Shown here: positions 35,823 to 48,903 of the stretch, piece after piece
Layout of the letters: every line of letters starts with the position of its first letter
Position numbering within the stretch: the first letter of the stretch is position 1
Source: Mytilus californianus
Taxonomy: Eukaryota; Mollusca; Bivalvia; Mytilida; Mytilidae
Assembly (NCBI RefSeq): GCF_021869535.1
Contig: NW_026262734.1
Coordinates: 80,476,339-80,540,338, forward strand
Reading direction: 5' to 3'
Length of the DNA stretch: 64,000 nt
Translations under genes and position numbers: made by a program
The notes under the pieces: model-generated
The model's input: the letters and a program-made list of their open reading frames with translations, nothing else
Database searches by the model: none
What the model was told of the DNA's origin: nothing

Positions 35823-36073
35823 TAAAATTGAGAATGGAAACAGGGAATGCGAATTTGGGTCTTCAACACAGCGAGAAAATCAGGCACCCAGATGCGGGCT
35901 TCAGCTGGCCCCTAAACAATAATGTATACTAGTTTAGCGAAAATGGATGTCACACTAAACTCAGAAACATATAAATGAACCAAAATTAAAAAAATATACA
36001 AGACTTAACAAAGACCAGCGGTTCCTGACTTGAAACAGGCGCAAAAATGTGGCGGGGTTAAACATGTTTTGTG
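35823..36073 (+). mobile_element. Mussel interspersed repeat ('cagctggcccctaaaca' family), copy 3
   Basis: Collinear with 8497-8743 ('aaaattgagaatggaaac', 'cttcaacacagcgagaaaat', 'gcttcagctggcccctaaac'), but lacks the 'gtcaaagagacaacaaccc' block: the sequence jumps from 'gggaatgcg' to 'aatttgggtcttc'. It extends further 3' than copy 2, through 'gaccagcggttcctgacttg' and 'gcgcaaaaatgtggcggggt' to 'taaacatgtttt'. Confidence 0.8.
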
Positions 36074-36204
36074 AGATCTTAGTCTAGTACAAAGCAATAC
36101 TCATGTTCATATATACCACATTAGCATAATTGAATATTATTGAATGATTTTCCTTTGACCTTAAACATCTATGAATCCAAATTACTGTTGTACAGTACTG
36201 CATC

Positions 36205-36278
36205 TTAGTCCTGAACATGCATGAAATATTTGCCACTAGACGTTAAGCAAACCTCAATCAATCAGTCAATCAATCTTT
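36205..36278 (+). repeat. SINE tail fragment with (AATC)n
   Basis: 'gaaatatttgccactagacg' then 'ttaagcaaacc' and an AATC/AGTC tail. Same 3' end as the fragments at 6838 and inside 32650-32914. Confidence 0.65.
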
Positions 36279-39200
36279 TATAATTTATAATTTGAAATTA
36301 CACAGATATTTTTTTACCTTAGCTAAAATGAGAATGTAGACTTCAAATATAATGTTTCATTGTGAAAACCTGTCTTTGGAATTTTTATTGAAATAAACAT
36401 TAAATTTTTATGTTATGTGTATTTAATTCTGTTTATCATGCAAGACAGCCATAAAATAATTCTTAGGAAATATCGAATGACAATTAGCAGTTGAAATGAT
36501 TATTTTAAATAGGAGAAAAGTAAATGATTATGCCACTTTGTCTTGCATGACGTCTAGCAATAACAGTTTTTAAAATTCGTTGTAAAAAAAACGAAGAAAG
36601 TTAAAGTTACGTTTAAATATTTTTGTCTGATATATGACATGCAGAGATATTTTAGATAAGTTAATTTGTGTCATTTGAAATGAAAGCGGTTCCCCCTGCT
36701 GTTTTCAAACTCTTTGACAAGGAAAGTAAATTTGTATAGAGTGGATGATTATCCATTGTAAACACATCTATTTAGGATTCTTATTAAACAGTGCTGGAAT
36801 GTTTATGGGGCTTCAAAAAGGAAAACACTTAACATGGCAGGAGTGGGAATATCAAATGAGCCTATTCTGTAATAGTTTTGGGGCGTTGACAGGGTTGCTT
36901 TAGTTGAATCTTATTGTAACCATCCACCCTATTTTACAGCTTTTATTAATAATTATATTTCAGTATTATTATTAGTACTTTTTTCGTAGTAAATTCAAAG
37001 ATAAATGTTTACTACAGGTATAGGAGTCAGAGACCTACAAGTCTGACCTGTTATATGATATTTAGTCTTATGACCATCAATATTTTGGTCAGATACCTTT
37101 AGATATCCAGTTGTCTGCATGAAGTTATTGTTACATTAAGCTGCAAGGTTTAATATGAAGTTTTGTTTCAATTAAAGGCATTTTATGATAGATCGATTGA
37201 TGGATTGTTGTAAGGTTAATTTTCAGTTGCAAATATTTCAATCATTATATTTCAGGACAATAGTATCAAATGAATTAAAACAGCTCATATTGTATACAGG
37301 GACTTCAATACTTTTCACAAGAAATCTTACAATTAAGATTGATCATATGTTTAGCGTTCTGGTCAGTGAAGAAAATCTGCTGGTCATCACTATTATTTCT
37401 ATTGCAAAATAACAAAATTGTGTCAGTCTTTTGCAAAATTTTGGTGGTCAAAACCTTTAGACCACTTTTCGATAACTCTGTTAGTATGCTGAGATAATCA
37501 TGACTTACACTAAGGAGTATTTTACTCTTAAGATTTTTGTGAAAGAACTGCTGATATTTGAAACAACTGCAGGTGTGGTGAAATATTTGAGTTGGTAGTT
37601 ATTCACTTATAAAAGTACAAAATCCCCCCATTTAACCCCTTAAAACATATCTTACAAAATTGATTTGCACAAAATAACCCGCTGATTTATTTTGTATTTT
37701 CTACAAAAAGACCCAAACAAATGCTTTTTAATACCTTTTCTGTCATCTTTATGAAATGTGAATTTATACAAACTATCGTAGATCATAGGATTAAATAGAT
37801 TTGAAATAATTCATTGTCGTGTGCTGACCCGTTACTTAGAACTTATAGTTAATCAATTTCAGCCGGGTTAAATGTAATAGCTTGTATATTGGTATCAACA
37901 GGAAATTGACAGAAATAGCTGTCTCTTGGTTGATTGACAATTAATTGTGCAAAATCATTAAATCGATAGAATTTAGGATGCTTTTGATGAAAAATATGTG
38001 ACATATTGGAAATTTACCGTGTCAATGAGATTTTTTGAATATTTGTTGAATGATCAGGTTGTTAAATGTAAGATTTAAAATTCCATTCATTAATTTGTTC
38101 ATTAATGGGTATATAAAAAAATCAATATTTATAAACAATATGATTAAAGTTCACTATGTTAAAAAATTATTAATTGCTGAAGATTTTTTGAGTTACCTCC
38201 CATTCATGTCTTGAACTGATGGTGAAAGGGAAATAACTCTAGCTCATAAGTGATTTATAAATGTGCACAAGACAATTTCAAAAACTTTTACAGTCCATAT
38301 GTTCCAACAGATAGAAATGATTTGAAATTGTACCACTCGTAACACTTTTTAACATAATATTTAATTAAAAGAAATTGAAGTCTTATTTTGTGAATTGAAA
38401 ATTTTAAACATGTAGATATTGAAAAGGAGGTTAAATCTATTGTGGTAATTATTTGCTACTTTTTATTGATTGGAATTATTGTCAAAGGGACAAAACTCTT
38501 CCTTCCTTCGGTGTATTTGGTAACCAAGCACATGTTTATGCTATTTAAAGCCAATTAGTCATTCCACCAAAAGCATGCTTGTCATTCTCAAGAACTATTT
38601 ATGCACTTTTTGGGTCATTAAGGACAAAACAATTTAAGCATTATACAATTATATAATGAAATCACATGATTATTTATCTTACAGACAATATGTAAAAATA
38701 ATATGATATGTGAAAAAAGTCAATGATGCACACAGAGTTCTATTTTTGAATTGAATGATTATAGGTCAATTTATTTCCTACTTTGAATTAATTTCTAACC
38801 AATTAAGTCATATTAGCAGCAAATACTTCAGAGTTATTGTCCACGCGTAAAATTTATCTAAAGATTACAATCTTATTGTGAAAAAAGTTTATAGGTAAGT
38901 ATCCCATTGCTATAAATTCTGTGTTATGCATACTGATTTGATGTTATCTACTAATTATTTATATGAAGTGGAATTAATTTAGCATAAATTTGAACATAAT
39001 TATGCCTAATTAATTCTTGAACATTGTTGGAATGTCTTTAAATATTACGCAACTTTTCTGTCATTTGTTCTTTGTGAGTGTTTAGTTAATAGAACTTGAT
39101 GCATCCAAGGGGATGTGTGTCGTCAAATCTTATTCAATCTTATCGTTACACATTATTAATGTGACTGGTCATTCAGTCTGTGTATCAGGGGTGGGAGGGG

Positions 39201-39372
39201 GTGTTGGAGAAGGCTTGATGAGGTATACCGAAAGTATTTAAGAATAATTAATGAGTTGACACTTAAGGGGGATCAATAATCTGAGAAAAACAAGAGGAAC
39301 AAATAAAAGAATAAAAAGAAAAACAATATTTCATTAAAAACCACATATATTTACCATAATGAACCAAATATT

Positions 39373-39397
39373 TTATAATATAATATAATATAATATA
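39373..39397 (+). repeat. Microsatellite (TAATA)n
   Basis: About five copies of a 5-bp 'taata' unit. Confidence 0.9.
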
Positions 39398-39959
39398 GAG
39401 TCTTGTTTTAGCCTAAGTGAAAAATTAACTCAATGTAAGAATCTTTTCTATGTTTCGTTTAAAAAAAAAAAATTTAGATCCTATTTTGAGATATAGTTAA
39501 ACGGTATATGTTAATAGGTCATATATTTGGGAAAAAATATAAATCTTTTGAACTAGTTCATTTTATTAAGAAAATGTGTGGCGTATCTAAATTCAAAGGT
39601 CTGAAGGTTTGACCCATATCTATGTGAAGACATATGAAACTTCAATAACTCGATCAGCTTATGACCTACAATTGTTGAAAGCCAAAACCATAATTATGAA
39701 TACATAAATTGTGTTTATAGATTACAGTCAATTTGTATATTCATATTTATTATTTATTATTGAAAATCATTATTTATGAATTAGGAAGTTTGCATGTCAT
39801 AAGTAATTTTTGGTCAATAAATCTTGGTCATGACTTGGGCTGCCTTGACAATTAATTACTAAGCATTTTATGTTTGGTTAGTCTTAAATTTAATAACACC
39901 ATGAAGTGTTTTAAAAGTTTTTATTCTGAAGTTATACTTGATTTGCCTTTCGCTCCTGT

Positions 39960-40555
39960 AATATATGTAATTCATGGTTCTCAGCCTGTATCTTTTATTT
40001 TCAGTCTGACTTTTGTGGTTATGTGCTTGTATATTGTGATCCTGGATTTTCTGGACCTCAACCTGAGTTTTGTAGTTCTCATCCTGCATTGAGGTCCTCA
40101 GCATTTATTTTGTGGTCATCAACCTGAACAGTGTAGTCCTCAGTGTGTATCTTGTAGTCCTACACTTCATTTTGTAGTCATCAACCTGTAATAGTGTAGA
40201 CCTCAGTGTGTATCTTGTAGTCCTACACTTCATTTTGTAGTCATCAACCTGTAATAGTGTAGACCTCAGTGTGTATCTTGTAGTCCTACACTTCATTTTG
40301 TAGTCATCAACCTGTAATAGTGTAGACCTCAGTGTGTATCTTGTAGTCCTACACTTCATTTGTAGTCATCAACCTGTATAGTGTAGACCTCAGTGTGTAT
40401 CTTGTAGTCCTACACTTCATTTTGTGGTCCTCAGTCTATATCTTGTTGTCCTCAACTTTTATTGTTCGGTCTGGAACTTGTATTTGGTGGTACTTACTAT
40501 GCTATTTGTGGTCCTGAACCTATTTTTTGTGGCCCTCAGTCATGGTTTGATTCTG
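39960..40555 (+). repeat. Higher-order minisatellite: 21-bp base unit, 63-bp superunit
   Basis: The core (about 40120-40430) holds five near-identical units of 63 bp, with 'cagtgtgtatcttgtagtcc' at 40141, 40204, 40267, 40330 and 40391; the last interval is 61 bp because of a 2-bp loss. Each unit divides into three 21-bp subunits: 'cagtgtgtatcttgtagtcc'-t, 'acacttcattttgtagtcat'-c and 'aacctgtaatagtgtagacc'-t. Diverged subunits ('tttgtggtcctcaacctg' type) extend on both sides. Since 63 is divisible by three, the minus strand stays open for 84 codons (40105-40359) as a 21-residue repeat. I take this as repeat-derived, not a gene. Confidence 0.93.
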
Positions 40556-43500
40556 TTTGCTTTTTTTTTAAGGGGGATTCATAATTCTATTTGTCTAACA
40601 GCAATATTAATTTCAAGCTTTTTGAGTGAAACTTTATCATATTCTGTGTTTTAGTTTGAAAAAAGTGTAATGTAATTATGGGAACTTAAAGGAAAAAAAG
40701 AATATGAAGTATTAATGCATGACACAAAATCCCTACTAATACTTAAGGTTTTTTTTTTAAATTTTTAGGCAGCTTAAATGATAGCTTGTCATGTTAATCT
40801 TCTCTGTTAAAATTTATCCTCAAATTTGTCAATAATTTACACATTTTGAAGAAAAATCAATTTACCCGCTGATAATTTATGTTTAAAGGTGTCAAAATAC
40901 TTTATCTTAGAAATTGAATGTCAGAAGGGTTTAAGATGGCTTTGTCTTCAGAAAACATGTGTCTTACTTTTTTTGAAAATATTACATAACAGGATCATGA
41001 GGATTAATATTTTGTGAAATCTTCTAACATGTTTTTACAGTGTAAGCTATCTATGTTTACCAATACTTAGAGTTAGCAAGGAGAATGGGTTCCACAGTCA
41101 AATGAATTTAATTTCAGTAAATCTGGAAAAAAGGAAGCTGATATCACTGCATTAATTTATACTAAGTTAATTAATTCCTAGTTTTGGCATGTTGATGTCG
41201 GCACAGTTTCAGACAAGGTTGCACAGGGTGTGCTCCCTTAAAACAGGAAGAAAATGTAATTGATAGGTAAAATTACAGCCAATTTTTTGTCAAAATATGG
41301 TCCTGAAACTCCCAATTCTGACTTGCCCCTTAGCATCAAATCCTGGATCTGCGTCTGAATGTTAGAGTTGGTATATAGGGATTTTTTTACGAAAGCTTAT
41401 ATTTAAGATTTCCATAGAAAGTTCTGCAGTATTTACTTATATTACTGTAGACATATCGACCCATTTTAAACATCTGATTAAAGAAATTGAAAAATCTAAA
41501 GTCCAGTTTATAAAATAATAATAATTACCCGAGTTTACAGTTGTAATTGTCATTTACGATATTTATTTTTTATTCCATTAATTTATTAGGATTAAAGTTC
41601 ACACCCTTTGAATTTAAGCTTTGTACCTCTGTCAAAAAGTAATTATGACCACTAAATATAGTAATTGAAAGGGTGGGGTTGATATATAAAGTTTACGTTT
41701 TTTAATTTGTTTTGCAAAACTAGAGTCAAAGTGTAGATACAAAAATGTCGGGATAGTCTTTGATCGGTGATATACAGGGTCAATATTTGCAATAGTAAAA
41801 CACTTATACCGCAATCATTTCCGTCTAAAGAAACATTTCAAGCAGTACAATGAATCATTGTGGATTTAGACCTATGACACGTCCAAGCTAGGGTCGGTCA
41901 TATAAGTAGTAAAGGATCAGTTTACATCAATAAACAAAAACATTGATTAATTGATTACTAATTAGTTCCTGATTGCTCGCCGTTTTGTTTTTGCTATTGT
42001 TTTACGAGAAGACATTTAATTCTGACATCATTTAATGGCTCCATGAATGAAATTAAGCTTGAAACCAAAGGAATTTCTTACATTCTTAATTGTTTATTTA
42101 TCAGAAAGCAAAGGTCTTTTTGTCATTGTTTAACGGTGCCATATCTTTCTTTTTCATTATGGTTCTTAGGTCAAATAGATTAGTGAAAGTACAGTTTTAA
42201 CAGTCTACAAATTATTCTTTTGTACCTATTGTTGTTTTCATGGGTTAAAGTTTTTTAAATGACCCCCTTGTTCAAGATAAGGACAGAAATTAAAAGCTGT
42301 TATTTTTATTTTTTTATAAAAATGAGGAGATATATAACTCTGGTAAATATCACAAATTCATTTTCTAGCAGCAAATTTGTTGAGTGTTTAAGTTTTGCCA
42401 CCATAAATCAAGTAATTGATGTGCAGTTATCATTTGAAGTTATCATTTCAACTTGATAAATCTCTATTTTTCAAGAACAAGTAAAACTATTTGAAATCTG
42501 TTCTCTGTAGAAGTTTGATATATTGATACTGTTCAACTAGATTATCAGTCTTCCATTTGATGTTAACAAGTTTGAGTTTAGATATGAATTATGCAAATTT
42601 TTTGAATTTAGCATTTGAAAAAAATCTTTTTTGGAGAATCTCTAATACATATATACTCAAATAAAATGCTTCCATTTGAAAAGCAAAACATTTGTATCTT
42701 TACTTTTCTTTTTCTTTACTGAACATGATGTGGACGACTGAAAACAGATATTAAACATCATATTTTCTAGTCCGTTTCAGCTTTTTATTTGATGTCTGGG
42801 TGTTCAATGGCAATTCTTGATTCTTTTCACTAACATTTCTTTAGTAGAAGTTTTCTTAATCAATTAGGCATAAAATCATTTCAAATTTCTTTTAAACATA
42901 TATTTTTGTCATAAAGAAGACAAATTTGAATACCGTAGAAAAAATTGTTTCATAGTAACAGATTATAAGGCAGTATGTGGCTGCAAATGGGCAATCATTT
43001 TATAAGAATTCTGTGAGCCTTTTGTTGAAGTAACTTCTTATTAGCAGGAAATGTAATAAAAAATATCTCTTAGAATTACAATTTTTTGCAAGTTTTATAC
43101 TTTAAACCTCAATATTCTTCTCTACTTCTATTCATTTAATTTTCTCAATGAAATTTTCACCACAGTACATTTGAATTTTTAATTGTGAAAGGTTGGTGTA
43201 ACCACGTCAATTTCACTTTGAAGCTCCGATTGAAAAGAACGTATTATTGGGTATTGAGAGTTTAGTCTATTGATGATGTCAGTTTCTCTATGCACAGGAA
43301 GTTGACAAAATTTCGTTACAATGATCAGCGGTTTGAGAAGCCAACCTCGGCATGTTGTAATCGGTATACTGAGAACATGTATTAAATCGTAGTTCAAACA
43401 AACAAATTCAACATATAACAGTAATTTAAAGATTTTCCATTAGTATTTACAGCTTTCAAAACATTTTTTCAACATTCAATAATTCTTTTTCATAACTTAA

Positions 43501-43927
43501 TTCATTATTACATGTTAAAAATCGCTGTAATAATCTTGAAAGGGAGTTGTTAGGGTTTTCTGTCAAAGTGTTTCGGGACAATTTGGTCCTTTCGCTTTGT
43601 TGATTGACTTAAAAAATAAATATATTTTTATATAAAGTGTAAGACGAAAATGAACTGTGTAAATATGTTTTATTTGACTTAAAGCTTAATAATATTGGTA
43701 ATCCTTACGATTTCTGGTGGCAAAATTTCAATAACATTGAAAGGTTTTACAAAACATTAGCCCCAGGTCAGTATTTGAGAAAAAAGTATGCTGTTCAAAT
43801 TTACAAAATAAAAAAGTTTGTTGCTCTCTGGTGTATTTTAATTAGAAAGCTTCAGCTGTGTAGTTTACAGGGGTTGGTCAGTGTGCCATTAACCCTGTTA
43901 TATAGTTGGTTCACTCAGACAATATGA

Positions 43928-44000
43928 TTAAAATGGGATGTGGGGTCTATGTCAATGAGATGGCAACCCAACAACACAAAAACAGATTAGATTTAGAGGT
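43928..44000 (+). mobile_element. Mussel repeat fragment ('tcaatgagatggcaacccaa')
   Basis: 'gggatgtggggtctatgtca' then 'caacccaacaacacaaaaac' and 'ttagaggtcattt'. A related fragment lies at 58577-58660, and short traces near 2105 and 14385. Confidence 0.5.
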
Positions 44001-44049
44001 CATTTAAGTATTCTTGAGGAAGAAAGAATTTGTCCAAGCATGCATGATG

Positions 44050-44300
44050 CTTTATTTTGTCTTTGTATGTCTTTGGTTTTGTGGGTTGGTCTGAAATTGA
44101 TGGAGCATACCATATGATCTCTTATAGATATCGAATAAACCAGGTTTAAACCACCATTTTCTTTGGAAAATGCCAGTACTAATATTACAGTTGTTTTCCA
44201 TTAGTTCCGTTGGTTGCCTTGGATACTGCCTGATTTTGTCTGGTTTTATGGACTTTCCCCCTTTTTGAAATGACCTTGGAGTTGGTATTTTTGTTAATAC
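44050..44300 (-). mobile_element. Mussel repeat containing a 129-codon minus-strand frame
   Basis: The plus strand reads 'ttttccattagttccgttgg', 'tggttttatggactttcccc', 'ctttttgaaatgaccttgga' and 'gttggtatttttgtt', a dispersed mussel sequence I recognise. On the minus strand the frame 44052-44441 is open for 129 codons but runs through this repeat and into the neighbouring MITE. It shows no domain I know and is better explained as chance openness of a repeat than as a gene. Confidence 0.5.
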
Positions 44301-44309
44301 TTTTTTAAT

Positions 44310-44521
44310 TACCGTGGATTCATTATTATTCGTTGGATACCAATTTTCGTGGATTTCGTGGGTACTGGTGAACCACGAATTTAAATGTTCAACGAATAAC
44401 ATATTTTCTATAGGCTTGTATGCAGACTTCGACAAAACCACAAAATTAAATATCCACGAACATGTAAGTTTTTCTTAATCCACGAAAATTGGTACCCAGG
44501 GAAATAAATGAATCCACAGTA
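44310..44521. mobile_element. Foldback MITE copy 3, best-preserved family member
   Basis: 212 bp. The left arm 'taccgtggattcatt'...'ataccaattttcgtggattt' pairs with the right arm 'aatccacgaaaattggtacc'...'aaatgaatccacagta'. The interior has 'gtgaaccacgaatttaaatg', 'ttctataggcttgtatgcag' and 'aaatatccacgaac'. It serves as the reference for copies at 12813, 32650, 22515, 35213, 48904 and 60466. Confidence 0.88.
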
Positions 44522-45300
44522 TATTTTTTTAACCAATATCTCCTATTCATATCTGAGACTGACCCAAATAAACAAATAGCAATTGTAAAAAAAAATGATT
44601 TACAATAAAGTGTATTGAGATATATATTATTAAATGATTATTTAATGATTTCATAAGTGCAGAATACACAGATTAGTAAAATGAGGTCCCTGGGAACGTA
44701 TGTACAAGTTGAACCAGGTGTTAAATCTTACCTATATAGCCCTAATTGGAACAGAAATGGCCTGACAATTTTCTTCACTTGAAACTTTGTGAACCATATG
44801 GATATAAAAGAAACGCTTGTCTAATCATATTTAATAAATTAATATTTTATTTATATGCTAACATAATTGGGTTTAGGTTTCGTACAGTTTGAAATCGAAG
44901 GACGAACATTAATTGTGCATTGTTGAAAAGACATAAAGCCTAATTTTGATTGATTGCTAAGATCCGATTTCAAATTTGTTCTCAGTTTTCGTGACTGGTA
45001 TTTTGTTGTCAAAAGATAGGTTCAGATATTGACATGAAAAACTACATACTTTGATCTTTTGCCATTACTTTATGTACAATTTATATAGGCCTATTTTCTC
45101 TGTTTTCCATACTTACAGTAAACCAGTTCATTTGCCATCATGATGTTGATTGATTTTGGTAATTTTTGTGTGTGTATTGCAGTTTTACATGTAAAATTAA
45201 AAGTCTTTTAAAACAAAGCTATACGTGTATGATACATTTATTCCATGATGCCATTTAAACTAACTGGATATCCTGCAGTTATCATCCTTTATATTGGTGT

Positions 45301-45554
45301 TCACGGTGCCTCTGTGGCAAAGTGGTTTAAGTAGTTCATCTACTGTATCACTAGCCTGTCAACAGTGTGCTAATTCAAGTGATTTCAAACAATATACGAC
45401 TCCAAACTTAATTGACTAGGGTTACCAGTTTTGCTGCCTCAGGCAGCAATTTACTCTTAGAACAACTCTGGTTTCCTCCACCAAAAAAAGAACTGGCTGC
45501 CAAGAAATAGCCAATAGTGCAGAAAAGTGGTGTTGAACACTAAACAATCAATCA
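45301..45554 (+). mobile_element. tRNA-derived SINE, plus-strand copy
   Basis: The A-box TGGCAAAGTGG (45315-45325) is good; the B-box region near 45370 ('taattcaagtgatttc') is decayed. The body has 'actccaaacttaattgacta', 'gctgcctcaggcagcaattt', 'ggtttcctccacc', 'aactggctgccaagaaatag' and the tail 'aaacaatcaatca'. It aligns with the reverse complement of 29304-29556. Confidence 0.78.
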
Positions 45555-45734
45555 TGCTTCATCATAAAATAAGATTAAATTGCTAAAAGACCCCCTTTCT
45601 AAATTATTTAAAGCAATCATTTTGCTTTAACCATGATATCATGGTGTAAATAAGATACACCCAATCAGACGAACACCCTCTAGGCTCATGGATGTATTTT
45701 TATTTTTAATAAAAAAGGGTAATAGAAATCACTA

Positions 45735-45850
45735 ATAATGCTATACTGTCCACCCGCTGATTGACGCTCCATGCCTGTAGATACGAGCAGAACAACAGCA
45801 AGGGTCCAGTTTACTATAATAATACGGCGGGCAGCTAAATACGTTTAACA
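45735..45850. other. Locally GC-richer unclassified segment
   Basis: 'gtccacccgctgattgacgc', 'tccatgcctgtagatacgag' and 'atacggcgggcagctaaata' stand out from the AT-rich surroundings. I see no ORF. It may be part of a dispersed element whose ends I cannot place. Confidence 0.35.
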
Positions 45851-48156
45851 AATCACACCAACCACAAACACCCAATTTCTTGGAGAAAAAAACAATACTG
45901 AACAACACAATATATATACTAAAAACCAGTTCTAAATTATCAACCCCCTGTAATTACATGTGTTGAAAATCGATTGCACATTAACAAGCGATGATTTATT
46001 ACTGAATAGTCATATAGCATGCAATATGCCTAAAGATAACGATATTTCATTTAATGTTCAAATATTAAACTAATAGATTTAGGATATAATCTGGTAAATC
46101 GTAATCGTTCAATTATATTAATGCCTTGTGCCTTGCAGCATAACATTAACAGTTGTATGTTGGTGATATTTAGTTGGATAGTGTCAAAAATTTGAGGTGT
46201 TCAATCTACAATTTACATGCTTCAGTTTTTTTTTGGTATTTTAAAACCAGATTATATTAGAATTGGGAACATTTTTTACTTTTTTATACTTTTACAATAA
46301 AAACTTTATATTTTTTTTACATGTCCCAAATAGATCTGTCCCTACATGATTAGTTTTCAAATGAACCTTCTTGCTGACAGTTAAATCCAGACGCACACAA
46401 TTTATAAAATGTCATTTTCATTTACCAGACTTTAATTGGCATTTTTGTTTTTAATTTCTATCAGAACTTTTAGTGAAATCAAATACAAAAGACCATGCAG
46501 TCATGACATGGAAGATTATGTATAAAAGAGCAATTTCCACTGTTATTTTAAACAAATTTATAGTATACCTGAGTAACATTCTTATTTTTTGAGAAGAAAA
46601 AAATAAATCAATGATTATTGGGGAAATTGATATCTTCATTCATTTCAAATTATCATTTGCTGATGAAAATTTAATATCCTAAATGAAAACTGATATTCTG
46701 AACTTGCTTTTGTGGTTTTCTTGCATGACAATCTATACTAGATAATGTTGTATACTAGGCACAGAAATTTAAGTCTTGATCTTTATAAGTATTGATGAAA
46801 GAATTTGGCATGTAATGTAAACATGAGTCGGTGGCAGATCCAGTATTTCAGTCCATAAATATTTGTTGAGTGGAAATTTAATATATTTTACAACTTTTAA
46901 TACTTTTGTAAAACAATTATCTATTTTACACATTTTTATCCTACAAAGTAAAGTAATTTTTTTTCAGATGGAATACCTTCTTAACAGTCTATAGTCCAAG
47001 ATTGCCTATGAAAATCCCATCAGAGCATACCATCTCTAACCTTAAAGTCTTAATTAGGATTGATATCATCCTGATCATACACAATATATATATAATAGTG
47101 AAATGCTATCTTATATACAGAATTTTCTATTTTGTCCTTTTCTTGACGGAAAGATTTTTCTGAATTCTTACTACCTTATTTTATAAATAGTAAAGGCAAT
47201 ATATTTTTAAAAAGTTTAAAAAGAGTTTTTAATGAAATGATTATAAAATAACCACATTTCACAAAAGTGTTAATTCCTTTTCACAGTTACCAGTCTTAGA
47301 TAGGAAGGCAGCTGGACTATTTTAAGCTTTGGTGTTTTAGGAAAGGCCACGAATTTCTAGTTCATAAACCACAAATACCTAAGGAATCAATCTCAAATAA
47401 AAAACCGCTGTCGGTGAAAGTGATTGTCCCATTGTTGATACAAACTATTCAAAGAAATGTTGTACCATACCACAGAGATTTGTAAACTTGAATAGAGACC
47501 TCCATCATTTTAAGCTTTAGGTTAATGGGGTTGTAAAGTTAGGTGGTCTAAATAATAGAACCTAATCCATCTTCATTCTGATATGTTCCCCTAATCCAAA
47601 TCTGTTTCTTATTCAGTTTACAGTGAACTTAACCTTATGATGTTCTTGTTTATATCAAAAGTTGTAAATTATCAAAAGAATTATTGCTGAAATAGACTGA
47701 AAGGTTTTTACATAACTGTTTTATTGTTGGTTTTCGCTGTTATCCGAAAGTGTTATTGTTCCGATCGGCTTAGAAATTCTGTTCATGTCCAATTAACCAT
47801 TACGACAAAAGAAATAAAGTGCTAACTTTCTCATTGAAAGGATGTTTAACTCTGTGTTTAACGGCAATGTCTATTTCCTTGTTGAAGGCGTTATTGTCAG
47901 CAGACAATTAAAACTTTTACGACCTTGTGCTGCACGGCAATTTCAGCATGATTATCAACGATTTATAAAAACTTGATTAATTTACTATGATGAAATGGCT
48001 GTAAAGTTTTATATGAATTTCCTGGTGCAGGTTGACACTGATTGCATCTTCAGCTGTAGGGCTGGGATAAATTTTATAATGTACTTCTGGTGCAGTTCAA
48101 TATTGATACTGAGTCTGTCATTGTAGGGTTAAATTTTTGTATGTGTATGTGGGAAA

Positions 48157-48177
48157 GGGGGGGGGGGGGGGGGGGGG
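48157..48177 (+). repeat. Homopolymer run of 21 G
   Basis: A continuous 21-G tract flanked by 'tgtgggaaa' and 'tgttc'. Its length could also reflect assembly or sequencing uncertainty. Confidence 0.95.
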
Positions 48178-48239
48178 TGTTCAAAATTGATATTGAGGAT
48201 ATAGTTTGTTGGAAGAGGATGTTCCTGATTTATGTAATA

Positions 48240-48440
48240 AAGATTTGCTTACCCTTCCAGAGAACCTGAGATCACCACTGGGGTTCTTGTTGCTCAGTCT
48301 TCTAGTATTTGATGTTGCCATTTTTATTTAGACTGTTGTTTCTTGTTTGGTCGTTTGGTTGTTTTGTTTTGCAATGGCATTGTCAGTTTTCTTTGAATTA
48401 GGAGTGTAATTGTCCCTTTTGTATCTTCCACCTCTCATTT
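48240..48440 (+). mobile_element. Mussel repeat ('gttcttgttgctcagtcttc' family)
   Basis: 'cttacccttccagagaacct', 'gagatcaccactggggttc', 'ggtcgtttggttgttttg', 'atggcattgtcagttttc', 'attgtcccttttgtatcttc' and 'cacctctcattt' follow the order of a familiar Mytilus dispersed repeat. It is the opposite orientation of the duplicated piece at 32995-33275. Confidence 0.7.
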
Positions 48441-48847
48441 AAAGTCAGTGTTTTCAGCAATATCTTACTATTGACAACTGGGTGTTAAGAAAGTGACACA
48501 ATCATGATCAATTATTATATTTTGGTAATTCATAATTAGATTTTAATTGTTATAAATGGACTCTCATCAATTTAGATTGCATCTCATTAAAATAAACATA
48601 AATTGAAAAAAACGTTAAGGAATCTGAAATTAAGGAGGAGTGTAGTATTTTTCTTGACAGTTACTGTTGTTATTGACAGTTTTTTTGCATAATTAATTAT
48701 TGCAGAAAAAAATGAGTACATGATGTTGATGACATGTCTACTGTCTTGATCAAATGCATAACAGATTTTTGTTGATGTAATTGTAAGTGCATATGTACTA
48801 GGGCTGTTTTTTTGTGGGGAGCTGTTTGATAGCTTAAACATCCTGGT

Positions 48848-48900
48848 CATGTGGTCACTGATGGATAGTTGCCATCTTTAGCAATCATACCTAATCTTCT
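48848..48900 (+). mobile_element. Fragment of the 'agttgtctcattggcaatca' repeat
   Basis: 'ggtcactgatggatagttgc', 'catctttagcaatcatacct' and 'aatcttctttttttg' match the 3' end of the repeat at 13605-13976. It is followed directly by a decayed MITE. Confidence 0.55.
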
Positions 48901-48903
48901 TTT

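Noticed and set aside
40105-40359. 84-codon ORF made of a 21-residue repeat
   Set aside because: Openness follows from the 63-bp period of the minisatellite; no start context, transcript signal or flanking coding sequence.
44052-44441. 129-codon minus-strand ORF, the longest in the window
   Set aside because: It crosses a dispersed mussel repeat and the right-hand MITE, shows no recognisable domain, and its sequence is that of the repeat read backwards.
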